11,429 nucleotides of DNA, taken from NCBI GenBank assembly GCA_002387725.1, contig DGKK01000062.1:3419-14847 (forward strand), given 5' to 3'. Made by a program: the position numbers and the translations under genes. Shown piece after piece: positions 1 to 6,609 of this stretch. Source of the stretch: Nitrospirae bacterium UBA4572 (GTDB taxonomy: Bacteria; Nitrospirota; Leptospirillia; Leptospirillales; Leptospirillaceae). The notes beneath the pieces were generated by a model that saw only the letters and a program-made list of their open reading frames with translations, was not told the DNA's origin and did no database searches. The first letter of the stretch is position 1. Every line of letters begins with the position of its first letter.

Positions 1-624
1 GCCCGCCTCTGCCGCCCGATCCAGAGCCTCCCGAAAATCCCCCAGGAATTCCCGATAACGCCCGTAGAGACGGTACCGGCTCAGGAAGATCCCCGTGCGG
101 ACAAGGAGGGGATGGCGCTCGTGGGGAAGGGAAATTCCAGCACCGAGGGCCTTGGCCAGAAGGATCTCCCCCAGGACGAAGGGATCGAAGCTGTGGCGGA
201 ATGTATTGATCGCCAGGCGCTTCCTTCTGACCCGGACAGGGTAGAGTGCCTCGTAAAGGGGGGCGAATGTCTCCGGAGGAAGGGCGAGCCGCTGCATCTG
301 GGCCCGGTCGGTCCGGTAATCCTCGAAGAGGGTCACAAGGCCGGGGGGAAGGGAAAGAAGGGCGACATCCTCTCCTTCGGGACGAAGGCCGGAATGGATT
401 TTCCCCAGTTCATGCATGGAGAGGAGTTCGAGGAGGGCTGCGACCTCCGGATGTCTGGCCAGGGAGCGAATCCCCAAAGACAGCATCCGGGCCGACCCAC
501 TCCACTGGGGACGATCGGTCTCGGGACGCAGGGAGACCCGAACCGGAATCCCTCCCGAAAAGCGGGAGGATAGGATCGAGAGCCGTCTCTCGAGCCCCCT
601 GAGGTCGGAGGGGCGGGAGGCCAC
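1..624 (-). CDS. Hypothetical protein, putative partner of the MoxR-type ATPase (C-terminus outside window)
   Basis: This reading frame is open for 208 codons from a GTG at 624 to the left edge, so the protein is incomplete. The GTG directly follows the TAG of the ATPase gene, in the same frame, and an AAGGAG sequence lies about 8 bases upstream within the ATPase 3' end, so the two are almost certainly co-translated. I do not recognise the family. Visible are a basic, soluble N-terminus, no membrane segment, and a segment at residues 45-79 ending in HELGKIHSG (H71, E72), which looks like a zincin helix lacking the second His of HExxH. By established precedent, MoxR/NorQ/CbbQ ATPases are followed by a gene for a von Willebrand A-domain partner (NorD, CbbO, CoxE). 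The domain would lie further downstream, so this role is only inferred from position. Confidence 0.72.
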   Translation of the reverse strand, partial: MASRPSDLRGLERRLSILSSRFSGGIPVRVSLRPETDRPQWSGSARMLSLGIRSLARHPEVAALLELLSMHELGKIHSGLRPEGEDVALLSLPPGLVTLFEDYRTDRAQMQRLALPPETFAPLYEALYPVRVRRKRLAINTFRHSFDPFVLGEILLAKALGAGISLPHERHPLLVRTGIFLSRYRLYGRYREFLGDFREALDRAAEAG

Positions 625-1971
625 CTAAGTCTCCTTTCGGGGGCTTTCGCGAGGAGGGGCGGGGCGACGGAAGGCCCCTTCGAGGACCTGTTCGATGGCC
701 TCGAGTTGCTCTTCATCGGGATATCCATGCTGGTCGTGGGATATCAGGCGATTGAGCCAGAGCCCGCGGGCGGAGCTGACGGGATCGGCCCCGTCGAGGA
801 TCGACTGGCCCCAGTTCTTGATATGGCGCGTGGAGAGGGGGGCCGAGAGGTGTCCCTGCTTGTAGGCTTCCCGCAATGTGGCGGCAACGTTCATGATGCT
901 CTGGGCTATGCCGGGGGGAAGCCCCTGCTTTTTGAAGATTTCCCGCTCAAGCTCCGTATTGTAGTCGACGAAAACGATGGACTGAAAGCGGTCCAATAGG
1001 GACTCGTCAAGGTCGTGGGTCTGGGAATAGGAGGCCCCGATATTGCTGGTGGCACAGAACTGGATTCGGTCGAGCGGCACGGAGATCACATCCCCGGTAA
1101 TGAAGTCGTGGAGCTCGTAATGCTCCAGGACCGGATCGATCGCCTTGAGAATGAGGTTCCGGGCTGCCCGGGAAGCCCGGTTGAGTTCATCGAAGACCAC
1201 GGCGATCCTCTCGCCTTCATGGGCCAGACGAAAGACACGTTTCAAGGGGCCCTCCACCCGCGTCCAATCCCCCAGCGTCTGGGCAATGACCGAGAGGGGG
1301 ACATCGGAATACTCCCGGGAGAGGTTCATCATCATCCTCATCTTTTCCTGAGGACCGATGGGAATCGGTTTCGACAGGAGATCGTAGTCCTCCATCCCGT
1401 CGGAGCAGGGAATCATGACGATCTGGTCGATACGGCCTTCATTTTTAAGAGACTGAAGATGTTCGATGACAATGGAAAAAGTTTTTCCGGAGCCTGTGGG
1501 ACCATACAGAAGCACAGAAAAACCCTTTTCAAAAATCGTCCGGAGAGAAAAGGGATCAGGGGTCGGCAAAAGGGAGAGGGAGTCTTCCTTCGGGTCGAGA
1601 GCCGCCTCTTTTGATTCGACACTCTTCATGAAAGAGCCTCCTTTTTCGGAATCGAGGGCCGGCTTCTTCCTGACACCAAAAAACTCGGAAGAGGGAGGAA
1701 GGGCCTTCTTTTTCCGAAAATAGAGATAGACGATAAAAAGGAAGATGGCGATGACGGCCATTCCCCATGTCATCACAAGAACGGCAAGGGAGGGGGAGAA
1801 GTAGTGAAAATTGGCCCCGAGGATCAGGAGAAAAATCGAAAGGGTGATGAAAACGAAGATGCCATAGCTGATTCGACGGAAGGTTGGGGAAAAGGAGCGG
1901 CTCCCAAGGATAAGAAGTCCCAGGATAACTACATAACTGACAACGGCACCGAATCCCGCATTGCTGCCCAT
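625..1971 (-). CDS. Membrane-tethered MoxR-family (CbbQ/NorQ-like) AAA+ ATPase
   Basis: This is a 448-residue AAA+ ATPase. Residues 1-88 contain about three hydrophobic helices (roughly 10-23, 34-54, 62-84) ending in a basic RKKK, followed by a charged linker and the ATPase domain from about 140. Motifs seen are Walker A GPTGSGKT (157-164), Walker B VVFDE (258-262), sensor 1 ATSN (307-310), the LLDRF arginine finger region (R328) and a sensor-2-like LSTRH (379-383). MoxR, CbbQ, NorQ and GvpN proteins are chaperones that remodel metal enzymes or assemble complexes with a VWA partner; most are soluble and about 260-330 residues long, so the N-terminal membrane domain is unusual. The ATG at 1971 overlaps the stop of a six-codon leader frame (TAATG). 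Target unknown; the nearby oxidase subunit is a candidate only from neighbourhood, because a terminator separates them. Confidence 0.88.
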   Translation of the reverse strand: MGSNAGFGAVVSYVVILGLLILGSRSFSPTFRRISYGIFVFITLSIFLLILGANFHYFSPSLAVLVMTWGMAVIAIFLFIVYLYFRKKKALPPSSEFFGVRKKPALDSEKGGSFMKSVESKEAALDPKEDSLSLLPTPDPFSLRTIFEKGFSVLLYGPTGSGKTFSIVIEHLQSLKNEGRIDQIVMIPCSDGMEDYDLLSKPIPIGPQEKMRMMMNLSREYSDVPLSVIAQTLGDWTRVEGPLKRVFRLAHEGERIAVVFDELNRASRAARNLILKAIDPVLEHYELHDFITGDVISVPLDRIQFCATSNIGASYSQTHDLDESLLDRFQSIVFVDYNTELEREIFKKQGLPPGIAQSIMNVAATLREAYKQGHLSAPLSTRHIKNWGQSILDGADPVSSARGLWLNRLISHDQHGYPDEEQLEAIEQVLEGAFRRPAPPRESPRKET

Positions 1972-1991
1972 TAAAACGATTCCCCTTTCAT
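1971..1991 (-). other. Possible six-codon leader ORF coupled to the ATPase start
   Basis: An ATG at 1991 opens a frame encoding MKGESF and stops with TAA at 1973-1971, where the last A is also the first base of the ATPase ATG (TAATG). The mini-frame has a better Shine-Dalgarno (AAGGAG, 9 bases before its ATG) than the ATPase itself (AAAGGGG, about 10 bases before). Ribosomes could therefore terminate and reinitiate on the ATPase. No evidence of translation beyond this arrangement; it could be chance. Confidence 0.3.
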
Positions 1992-2035
1992 GGCCGAAAT
2001 CTCCTTAATCAGGAGAAAGGATTCTCACAGGAGGT

Positions 2036-2069
2036 AAAAAAAAAGGGGGGCAGCAAAGAGCCACCCCCC
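2036..2069 (-). terminator. Rho-independent terminator of the oxidase gene
   Basis: On the minus strand, a stem with arms GGGGGGTGGC and GCTGCCCCCC around loop TCTTT is followed by nine T. The two inner G-U pairs form only in minus-strand RNA (they are A-C mismatches on the plus strand), and the T run is on the minus side, so the orientation is clear. It lies 32 bases after the oxidase stop codon and separates it from the ATPase gene. Confidence 0.9.
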
Positions 2070-2100
2070 GTTTTGAAACCGGAAAGCCTGAAACGTCCGA

Positions 2101-3474
2101 CTAGGCCTTGACTTCGTAAGGAACGGCCTTGTGAGCCGGAGCCGTGGCAGTACGGTAGAGATTGTAGAGGAAGATCCACTGTCCCGTGATGATCATGAAG
2201 CCGCCCCAGGACCGGGCCACCATGTAGGGGTGGGAGGCCTGAACGGACGCCACGTAGGGGATCTCATAGACCTTTGCGGCAGCCTGGATAAGGCCAGCAG
2301 CCGTCAGGGAGGTCCAGAAGATGATGAATCCGATGGTCATGAGCCAGTAGTGATAGAGCTCAAGGGTCGGATTGAACTTGCGCTTCAGAAGCCGCTCGAG
2401 ACCATAGTACATGGCGCCGATCTCCACAAAGGAGGAGAAGCCCAGAAGTGCGAGATGGGCGTGGGCCACGATCCAGTGGGTCCCGTGAATATACCAGTTG
2501 ATCGCGCGGGTCTGCTGGAATCCGCCCTGGAAGAAGAGGGGAATACCCATCAGGGTACCGGTGATCGCCCAGCGGAGAGCGGGAACTTCAACGAAGAGCT
2601 TCCACTTGCCCTGCATGGTGAGAAGGGCGTTGGCAATGAAGGCCATTCCCGGCACGAGAATAAGAACGCCGGAGACGGAGGCAAAGGACTTGAGCCACTC
2701 TGGAACGGGGGCACCCATCATATGGTGCGCTCCGGGAGTGGAGTAGAAGGCGAAGAGACCCCAGAAGGTCAGATGCGCCAGTTTGTGGCTGTAAAGAGGG
2801 TTGCCCGAGAGCTTCGGAATCAGATACATGGCGATACCGATGGAGATCGGGGTAATCCAGATTCCGAGCTGGTTGTGGGCATTCCACCATGTGAGAAGGG
2901 CCTCGTTGAGACCGGTCACATGGAAGACCTCCACAGACTGGGACATGGAGTAGACCGTGACGAGGTACAGAAGACCGGCCATCATGATCCAGGTGGTCGG
3001 ATAGATTCCCTTCACGGTACGGGTCAGGACGGTCATCCACACGTTCACGCCGAGGGGAACGAGGATGAAGGCGATCACATAGATGTCGATCGGCCAGGCA
3101 AAGTCAGAATACTCACGACCGGAGCTCATACCGAGGTCGAGGGAAACGTCTGCGACCATGATGCCCAGGTTCCAGAGCCAGATGTTCATGACACCGAGCC
3201 GTTCGCTCCAAAGCTTTGTTCCGCAGAGCACGGGGGTCATGTAGTACATGGCGGCGGCAAAGGCCATCGAGATCCAGGCATAGATCACCGTCAGGACGTG
3301 GACCGGCCGAATGTGCCCGAAGTTCAGGTAGGGTGTTCCCGCGAGAACATCAGGGTAAGAAAGTTTCAGCGAGGTGACGAACCCGAGGGTCGTTCCCATC
3401 GCCAGCCAGAAGACGGAAGAAATGATCGCCGTCTTTGCTGCGGTACCGTTCGGAATTTCTTTGTTGGAAGCCAT
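2101..3474 (-). CDS. ccoN: Divergent cbb3-type (C-family) heme-copper oxidase subunit I
   Basis: This is a 457-residue, roughly 12-helix inner-membrane protein of the heme-copper oxidase superfamily, which reduces O2 at a heme b3-CuB centre. Ligand-type residues are H59 in FGHIRPVH (low-spin heme), H200 in NAHNQLG plus H250/H251 (CuB), and H338/H340 in AHAHLALLG (hemes). Y244 stands six residues before the HH pair, as the Tyr of the cbb3 His-Tyr cross-link does, which favours O2 reduction over NO reduction. Two places differ from classic CcoN: the usual FEGPM is FQGGF (Q316 in place of Glu), and the stretch before the last histidines reads IHGTH, closer to the NorB THGTQ than to the CcoN HYTDWT. 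The ATG has AAGGAGG five bases upstream or closer. The gene stands alone between its own promoter and terminator; no CcoO, CcoP or CcoS is adjacent, so its partner subunits must lie elsewhere or be different. Confidence 0.9.
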   Translation of the reverse strand: MASNKEIPNGTAAKTAIISSVFWLAMGTTLGFVTSLKLSYPDVLAGTPYLNFGHIRPVHVLTVIYAWISMAFAAAMYYMTPVLCGTKLWSERLGVMNIWLWNLGIMVADVSLDLGMSSGREYSDFAWPIDIYVIAFILVPLGVNVWMTVLTRTVKGIYPTTWIMMAGLLYLVTVYSMSQSVEVFHVTGLNEALLTWWNAHNQLGIWITPISIGIAMYLIPKLSGNPLYSHKLAHLTFWGLFAFYSTPGAHHMMGAPVPEWLKSFASVSGVLILVPGMAFIANALLTMQGKWKLFVEVPALRWAITGTLMGIPLFFQGGFQQTRAINWYIHGTHWIVAHAHLALLGFSSFVEIGAMYYGLERLLKRKFNPTLELYHYWLMTIGFIIFWTSLTAAGLIQAAAKVYEIPYVASVQASHPYMVARSWGGFMIITGQWIFLYNLYRTATAPAHKAVPYEVKA

Positions 3475-3485
3475 ACCCCCTCCTT
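3475..3485 (-). promoter_or_regulatory. Strong Shine-Dalgarno of the oxidase gene
   Basis: TAAGGAGGGGGT runs almost directly into the ATG at 3474. The purine-rich tract is an extended match to the anti-Shine-Dalgarno and fixes this start. Confidence 0.75.
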
Positions 3486-3517
3486 AAATTGGCACGGATA
3501 GAAGGAACTGCCGACCT

Positions 3518-3542
3518 GTAACGGCCCGTCCCGGACCCTTAC
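3518..3542 (-). promoter_or_regulatory. Hairpin in the oxidase mRNA leader
   Basis: A 25-base segment folds into an 11-position stem with one G-G mismatch and one G-U pair around a GGA loop; the outer arms are GTAA and TTAC and the inner arms are GC-rich. It begins about 10 bases after the predicted transcription start and ends about 43 bases before the ATG, leaving the Shine-Dalgarno free. There is no T run after it, so it is not a terminator. It could stabilise the 5' end of the mRNA, act as a regulatory RNA element, or mark a DNA dyad for a regulator. Confidence 0.55.
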
Positions 3543-3559
3543 ATTTCAGCCCACGAATC

Positions 3560-3588
3560 AGTATACAAAAGCCATTTTGGATTCGCAA
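3560..3588 (-). promoter_or_regulatory. Sigma70-like promoter of the oxidase gene
   Basis: Minus-strand -35 TTGCGA (3583-3588) and -10 TATACT (3560-3565) are separated by exactly 17 bases. Matches to consensus are 4/6 and 5/6. The predicted start, near 3553, gives a leader of about 78 bases to the ATG. The promoter lies in an AT-rich pocket between the oxidase gene and the end of the phosphoesterase gene. Confidence 0.7.
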
Positions 3589-3605
3589 GGGCTTGGAGAA
3601 AAAAT

Positions 3606-4901
3606 TTATAATGGACTAAAACATTGAGGATTATTAAAAAATAAAAAACTTTCTTCTTTTTTTGAAGGGGAGAACCCTCCTTCCCTTGTTTTTTTGTTCT
3701 TTCCCTTCCCAGCTACTTCAGCTTTGGAGCAGAGCGTCACAAGGGTCATCTCCGGAAGCATCCCGATCCTGACGGGAATCCCGTAGTATCCAAGTCCCGC
3801 ACTGACGTTGAGGCGGTGCCCCGGGCATTGGGGATCGGTCGAGGAAAAGAGGCCCACCGGGTGGCGAAAGAAAAGTGAGGCCAAGCTGGGCAGGGGAGGA
3901 TGGCCCCCGATCTGCCCTCCGTGGGTGTGGCCGGCCAACGTGAGTTGGGCGGCGCGGCAAAGGTCTCCTTCCCACAATGTCGGCTGGTGAACGAGGGCCA
4001 GGACAAATTCCCCCGGACGAATTTCGGCCAAGGCCTTCTCAAGGTCGGGACCGCAGTCGGGAGCATAGTCCCCTCCCGCCGGGTCATCCACCCCCACGAC
4101 CCGGATCTGTCCGCCATTTTCCTTCTCCAGGAGAAGACTTTCGTTTTTCAGGACAGGAAGTCCATGGCGACGCATCACGGCACATGCCTCTTTTTCAAGG
4201 CTCCAGTATTCGTGGTTCCCCAAAACGGCCACGGTCCCGAGCTTTCCCGAAAGGGAGGAAAAGATTCGCTCGAATATTTGAGCCTCGTCCTCCCGATGGT
4301 CGATCACATCTCCCGTCACGGCCAGAATGTCCGGAGAGATTCTTCTCACGACGTCCGCAATGGTCTGGAGTCTCCCCTCTCCCTGCCACGCCCCCACGTG
4401 AAGATCGGAAAGATGGAGAATCGTCGTCCCCTCCAGACGAGGATCGAGCCCTTCGAAGGCGAGATCGATCCGGATCAGTCGGGGAGGAAGAAATCGGGCG
4501 GACACGGCAAGCACCAGAAAGAAAAGGGTCAGAAGCGCCCCTCCTTCCACGGCACGAACGGAATAGGACGCTCCCGGGATCCCGCCTGGGGATCCGGAAA
4601 ACATGCCTTCGACAAGATGAAAAATCCCGCCAAGCCCCGCTCCGATCCAGAAGGTTCCCAAGGCAAAGTACCAGAGAAAGAATGTCTGGGAAAAAAGGCG
4701 GACACGGGGAAGAAGATCGCGAAAGGAGAGAATCAGCCAAAGAGGAAGAAGGAGAGATAGCAGGGAGAAAAGCTCGAAGCTTCCTCCTTCCGGAGAAGGA
4801 GGAAGGTGTCGAAGGAGAAGAATGAAGAAAACATTCAAGATCTCATAAAGAACAAGGGCTCCCCAAAGGATGCGGAGGAATCGCCGGCGATGATCGCTCA
4901 A
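3606..4901 (-). CDS. Membrane-anchored calcineurin-like metallophosphoesterase (YkuE/LpxG-like)
   Basis: This 431-residue protein has about four N-terminal membrane helices (near 8-30, 43-60, 72-98, 118-137), then a complete binuclear metallophosphoesterase domain: DLH (166-168), GDVID (197-201), GNHE (228-231), H305 in VHQP and GHTHGG (324-329). The layout matches YkuE-type phosphoesterases, a group that includes the chlamydial lipid A enzyme LpxG; others act on different phosphoesters, so the substrate is unknown. The start is TTG at 4901, overlapping the MlaD stop (TTGA), with a weak GAGG about 10 bases upstream, suggesting translational coupling. The family fold should end near residue 390 (MTLVTL); the remaining 41 residues are Lys/Ser/Phe-rich and lie over AT-rich, terminator-like DNA. 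Position at the end of an Mla operon suggests an envelope lipid substrate, which is inference. Confidence 0.87.
   Translation of the reverse strand: MSDHRRRFLRILWGALVLYEILNVFFILLLRHLPPSPEGGSFELFSLLSLLLPLWLILSFRDLLPRVRLFSQTFFLWYFALGTFWIGAGLGGIFHLVEGMFSGSPGGIPGASYSVRAVEGGALLTLFFLVLAVSARFLPPRLIRIDLAFEGLDPRLEGTTILHLSDLHVGAWQGEGRLQTIADVVRRISPDILAVTGDVIDHREDEAQIFERIFSSLSGKLGTVAVLGNHEYWSLEKEACAVMRRHGLPVLKNESLLLEKENGGQIRVVGVDDPAGGDYAPDCGPDLEKALAEIRPGEFVLALVHQPTLWEGDLCRAAQLTLAGHTHGGQIGGHPPLPSLASLFFRHPVGLFSSTDPQCPGHRLNVSAGLGYYGIPVRIGMLPEMTLVTLCSKAEVAGKGKNKKTREGGFSPSKKEESFLFFNNPQCFSPL
3633..3683 (-). terminator. Candidate terminator overlapping the 3' end of the phosphoesterase gene
   Basis: A hairpin-forming segment at 3664-3683 (arms GAAGG and CCTTC, imperfect centre) is followed on the minus strand by seven A, a short spacer and then TTTTTT-A-TTTTTT (3648-3636); the A and T tracts can extend the pairing. 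It would end the six-gene run, but the phosphoesterase frame continues through it to 3606. The hairpin is imperfect, and a T run also occurs on its plus-strand side, so it could also act on plus-strand transcripts. Confidence 0.4.
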
Positions 4902-5869
4902 AAGACATGGACCTCGACGGTGAAGTACTTCTTGGGATTCTCCTTCATATCCTTGAGCAGACTGTCCACCCGGCCGAGGATCCTGTCGATGTGGGTGGCC
5001 GTTGCCGGATCATAGAGGAGGCGGCCGGCCGTTCCCTTCCCGCTTTGTATCTGACGCAGGATGTCGTCGAGGCGGGCCAGTGAGTCCTTGAAGGAGCGGG
5101 CAGTTCCTTTGTCGTCTAGGAGATTGCCGGCCAGCCCCTGTCCATTCCTGGCCTCCGAGAGGACGGCGTCGAGACTCCCCAGTGTCCGGTCGAGGCGGCG
5201 ATAGAGCTCATCGGAGGAGAGAAGCTTCGACACCGTTCCCGGGCCATGGTCGATCCTCTCGGCCAGGGAGGAGAGGTCGAGAGCCGCCTGGTTCACATTG
5301 TTGTAGAGGGTGGGGTCCTTCAAGAGGTGCCCCACCGTTCCCTCCCCGCTCTTGGCCGAGTTGGCAAGCTCGGTGAGGGAGCGGGAAAGATCCTTCATGT
5401 TCCGGACCACATCCTTGCCGGACTTCATCACGGCCCCCAGGGAGTTCGACTCCTTCCCCATGATGGGGAGGGAGGCGTTGAGAGGCCCATCGGAGCTTCG
5501 GCCCGGAGAGAGTTCGACATACTTGACCCCCATGAGTCCCTGGGTATGGATCTCCGCCGAAGTCCCGGCGGACAGCTCCCGAAACCTCTCCCGGGAAAGG
5601 CGCATGGAGACCTTGACGTAGCGCTTCCCCTGGAATCGCACAAACTCCACCCCCGAGACATACCCGCTGTCGATTCCCATGAGGCGAACGGGAGCCCCCT
5701 GGGTAAGGCCCTGGACATTTCGAAAGAGGGCCGTCATATCGACCTGCCGGGAAAAGATTCCCGAGATCTTGCCATAGGCGATGATCACCATCGCCCCGAC
5801 AAGAAAGCTCCCCCCCACGATGAGCCCCACGCGAAACTCGGAAAGAGGAAGGTTTGTACTGCGCTTCAT
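4898..5869 (-). CDS. mlaD: MlaD-type MCE-domain lipid-binding protein of the ABC transporter
   Basis: This is a 323-residue inner-membrane-anchored MCE protein. One N-terminal membrane helix (about 13-33) precedes the MCE domain (about 39-122, with VRLMGIDSG and the GLMGVKYVELS ending typical of the family). MlaD proteins form a ring over the permease and carry phospholipid across the periplasm. After about residue 150 comes a helical region with four repeats starting at residues 175, 209, 243 and 277, each opening GxGT or GxGL followed by LL and an acidic residue, at an exact 34-residue period. I chose ATG at 5869 because AAAGG lies 7 bases upstream; a GTG two codons earlier (5875) is too close to it. 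The gene follows mlaF by 11 bases and its TGA overlaps the phosphoesterase TTG. Confidence 0.9.
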   Translation of the reverse strand: MKRSTNLPLSEFRVGLIVGGSFLVGAMVIIAYGKISGIFSRQVDMTALFRNVQGLTQGAPVRLMGIDSGYVSGVEFVRFQGKRYVKVSMRLSRERFRELSAGTSAEIHTQGLMGVKYVELSPGRSSDGPLNASLPIMGKESNSLGAVMKSGKDVVRNMKDLSRSLTELANSAKSGEGTVGHLLKDPTLYNNVNQAALDLSSLAERIDHGPGTVSKLLSSDELYRRLDRTLGSLDAVLSEARNGQGLAGNLLDDKGTARSFKDSLARLDDILRQIQSGKGTAGRLLYDPATATHIDRILGRVDSLLKDMKENPKKYFTVEVHVF

Positions 5870-5880
5870 TGTCACACCTT

Positions 5881-6609
5881 TCAGGAGTCGAGGGAGAGGA
5901 ATGTTTTGATGAAGGGATCGTCGGAGTGTTCGATGTCCCGGCGGCTTCCCGTGGCAATGACCTTGGCGTCCTTGATGAAGGTGAAGAGATCGCCCACACG
6001 ATAGGCATCGGTCAGATCATGGGTGACGACGATGTTAGTCGTCGTGAACTCCCTCTGCACCCGCCGCATCAGGTCACAGATTGACTTGGATGTGAAGGGA
6101 TCAAGACCGGTGGTCGGTTCGTCGTAGAGCATGAAGGCAGGATCCTCAGCGGCCATGGCCCGGGCAATCGCCACCCGGCGACGCATCCCGCCCGACAGGT
6201 CGGAGGGCTTCGCGTCGATGGAACTTTCGAGTCCCACAAACCTCAGAAGTGTCCGGACGCGGGCCTCGACCTCCTCATCGGAAAGCCAGGTGTGCTCCCA
6301 GAGCCAGAAGGCCACATTCTCCCCCACAGTGAGAGAGTCGAAGAGGGCGCCCTCCTGGAAGACCATGCCCATGCGCTGCCGGAAGCGAAGAAGATCGTCC
6401 TCCTTCAGGGTCGAAATATCCTGTCCGTTGGCCAGAACCCGCCCCGACACGGGGTGGAGAGTCCCCAGGACACATTTGAGGATTGTGGTCTTGCCCGACC
6501 CGCTCTCTCCCAGGATCACCATGGTCTTTCCCGTGGGGATTTCGAGGTTGATGCCGTCGAGGATGACCCGGGGTCCATAGGCCACGGTAAGGTTCTCGAG
6601 GCGGATCAC
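5881..6609 (-). CDS. mlaF: MlaF-type ABC transporter ATPase
   Basis: This 242-residue cytoplasmic ATPase powers the Mla-type lipid transporter. Motifs are Walker A GESGSGKTT (34-42), Q-loop Q85, signature LSGGM (138-142), Walker B FMLYDEP (159-165) and H-loop H197; all catalytic residues are present. The VFQEGALFDSLTVGENV segment is typical of the MlaF branch. I chose GTG at 6609, which overlaps the mlaE stop (GTGA) and gives the usual V/M-I-x-L-E-N beginning. Another GTG three codons upstream (6618) is possible. The frame is open further upstream, but only across the end of mlaE, where that translation looks non-native. Confidence 0.92.
   Translation of the reverse strand: MIRLENLTVAYGPRVILDGINLEIPTGKTMVILGESGSGKTTILKCVLGTLHPVSGRVLANGQDISTLKEDDLLRFRQRMGMVFQEGALFDSLTVGENVAFWLWEHTWLSDEEVEARVRTLLRFVGLESSIDAKPSDLSGGMRRRVAIARAMAAEDPAFMLYDEPTTGLDPFTSKSICDLMRRVQREFTTTNIVVTHDLTDAYRVGDLFTFIKDAKVIATGSRRDIEHSDDPFIKTFLSLDS

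Noticed and set aside
2101..3474. Assignment of the oxidase subunit as nitric oxide reductase NorB
   Set aside because: The HGT segment and nearby NorQ-like ATPase are suggestive, but the helix-VII Tyr at the cbb3 position and lack of the NorB HLWVEGVWE-type Glu favour an oxidase.
2131..3501. Long plus-strand open frame (456 codons) antisense to the oxidase gene
   Set aside because: It mirrors the oxidase gene, its translation is low-complexity and charge-rich with no recognisable domain, and the minus-strand gene has clear motifs, promoter, ribosome site and terminator.
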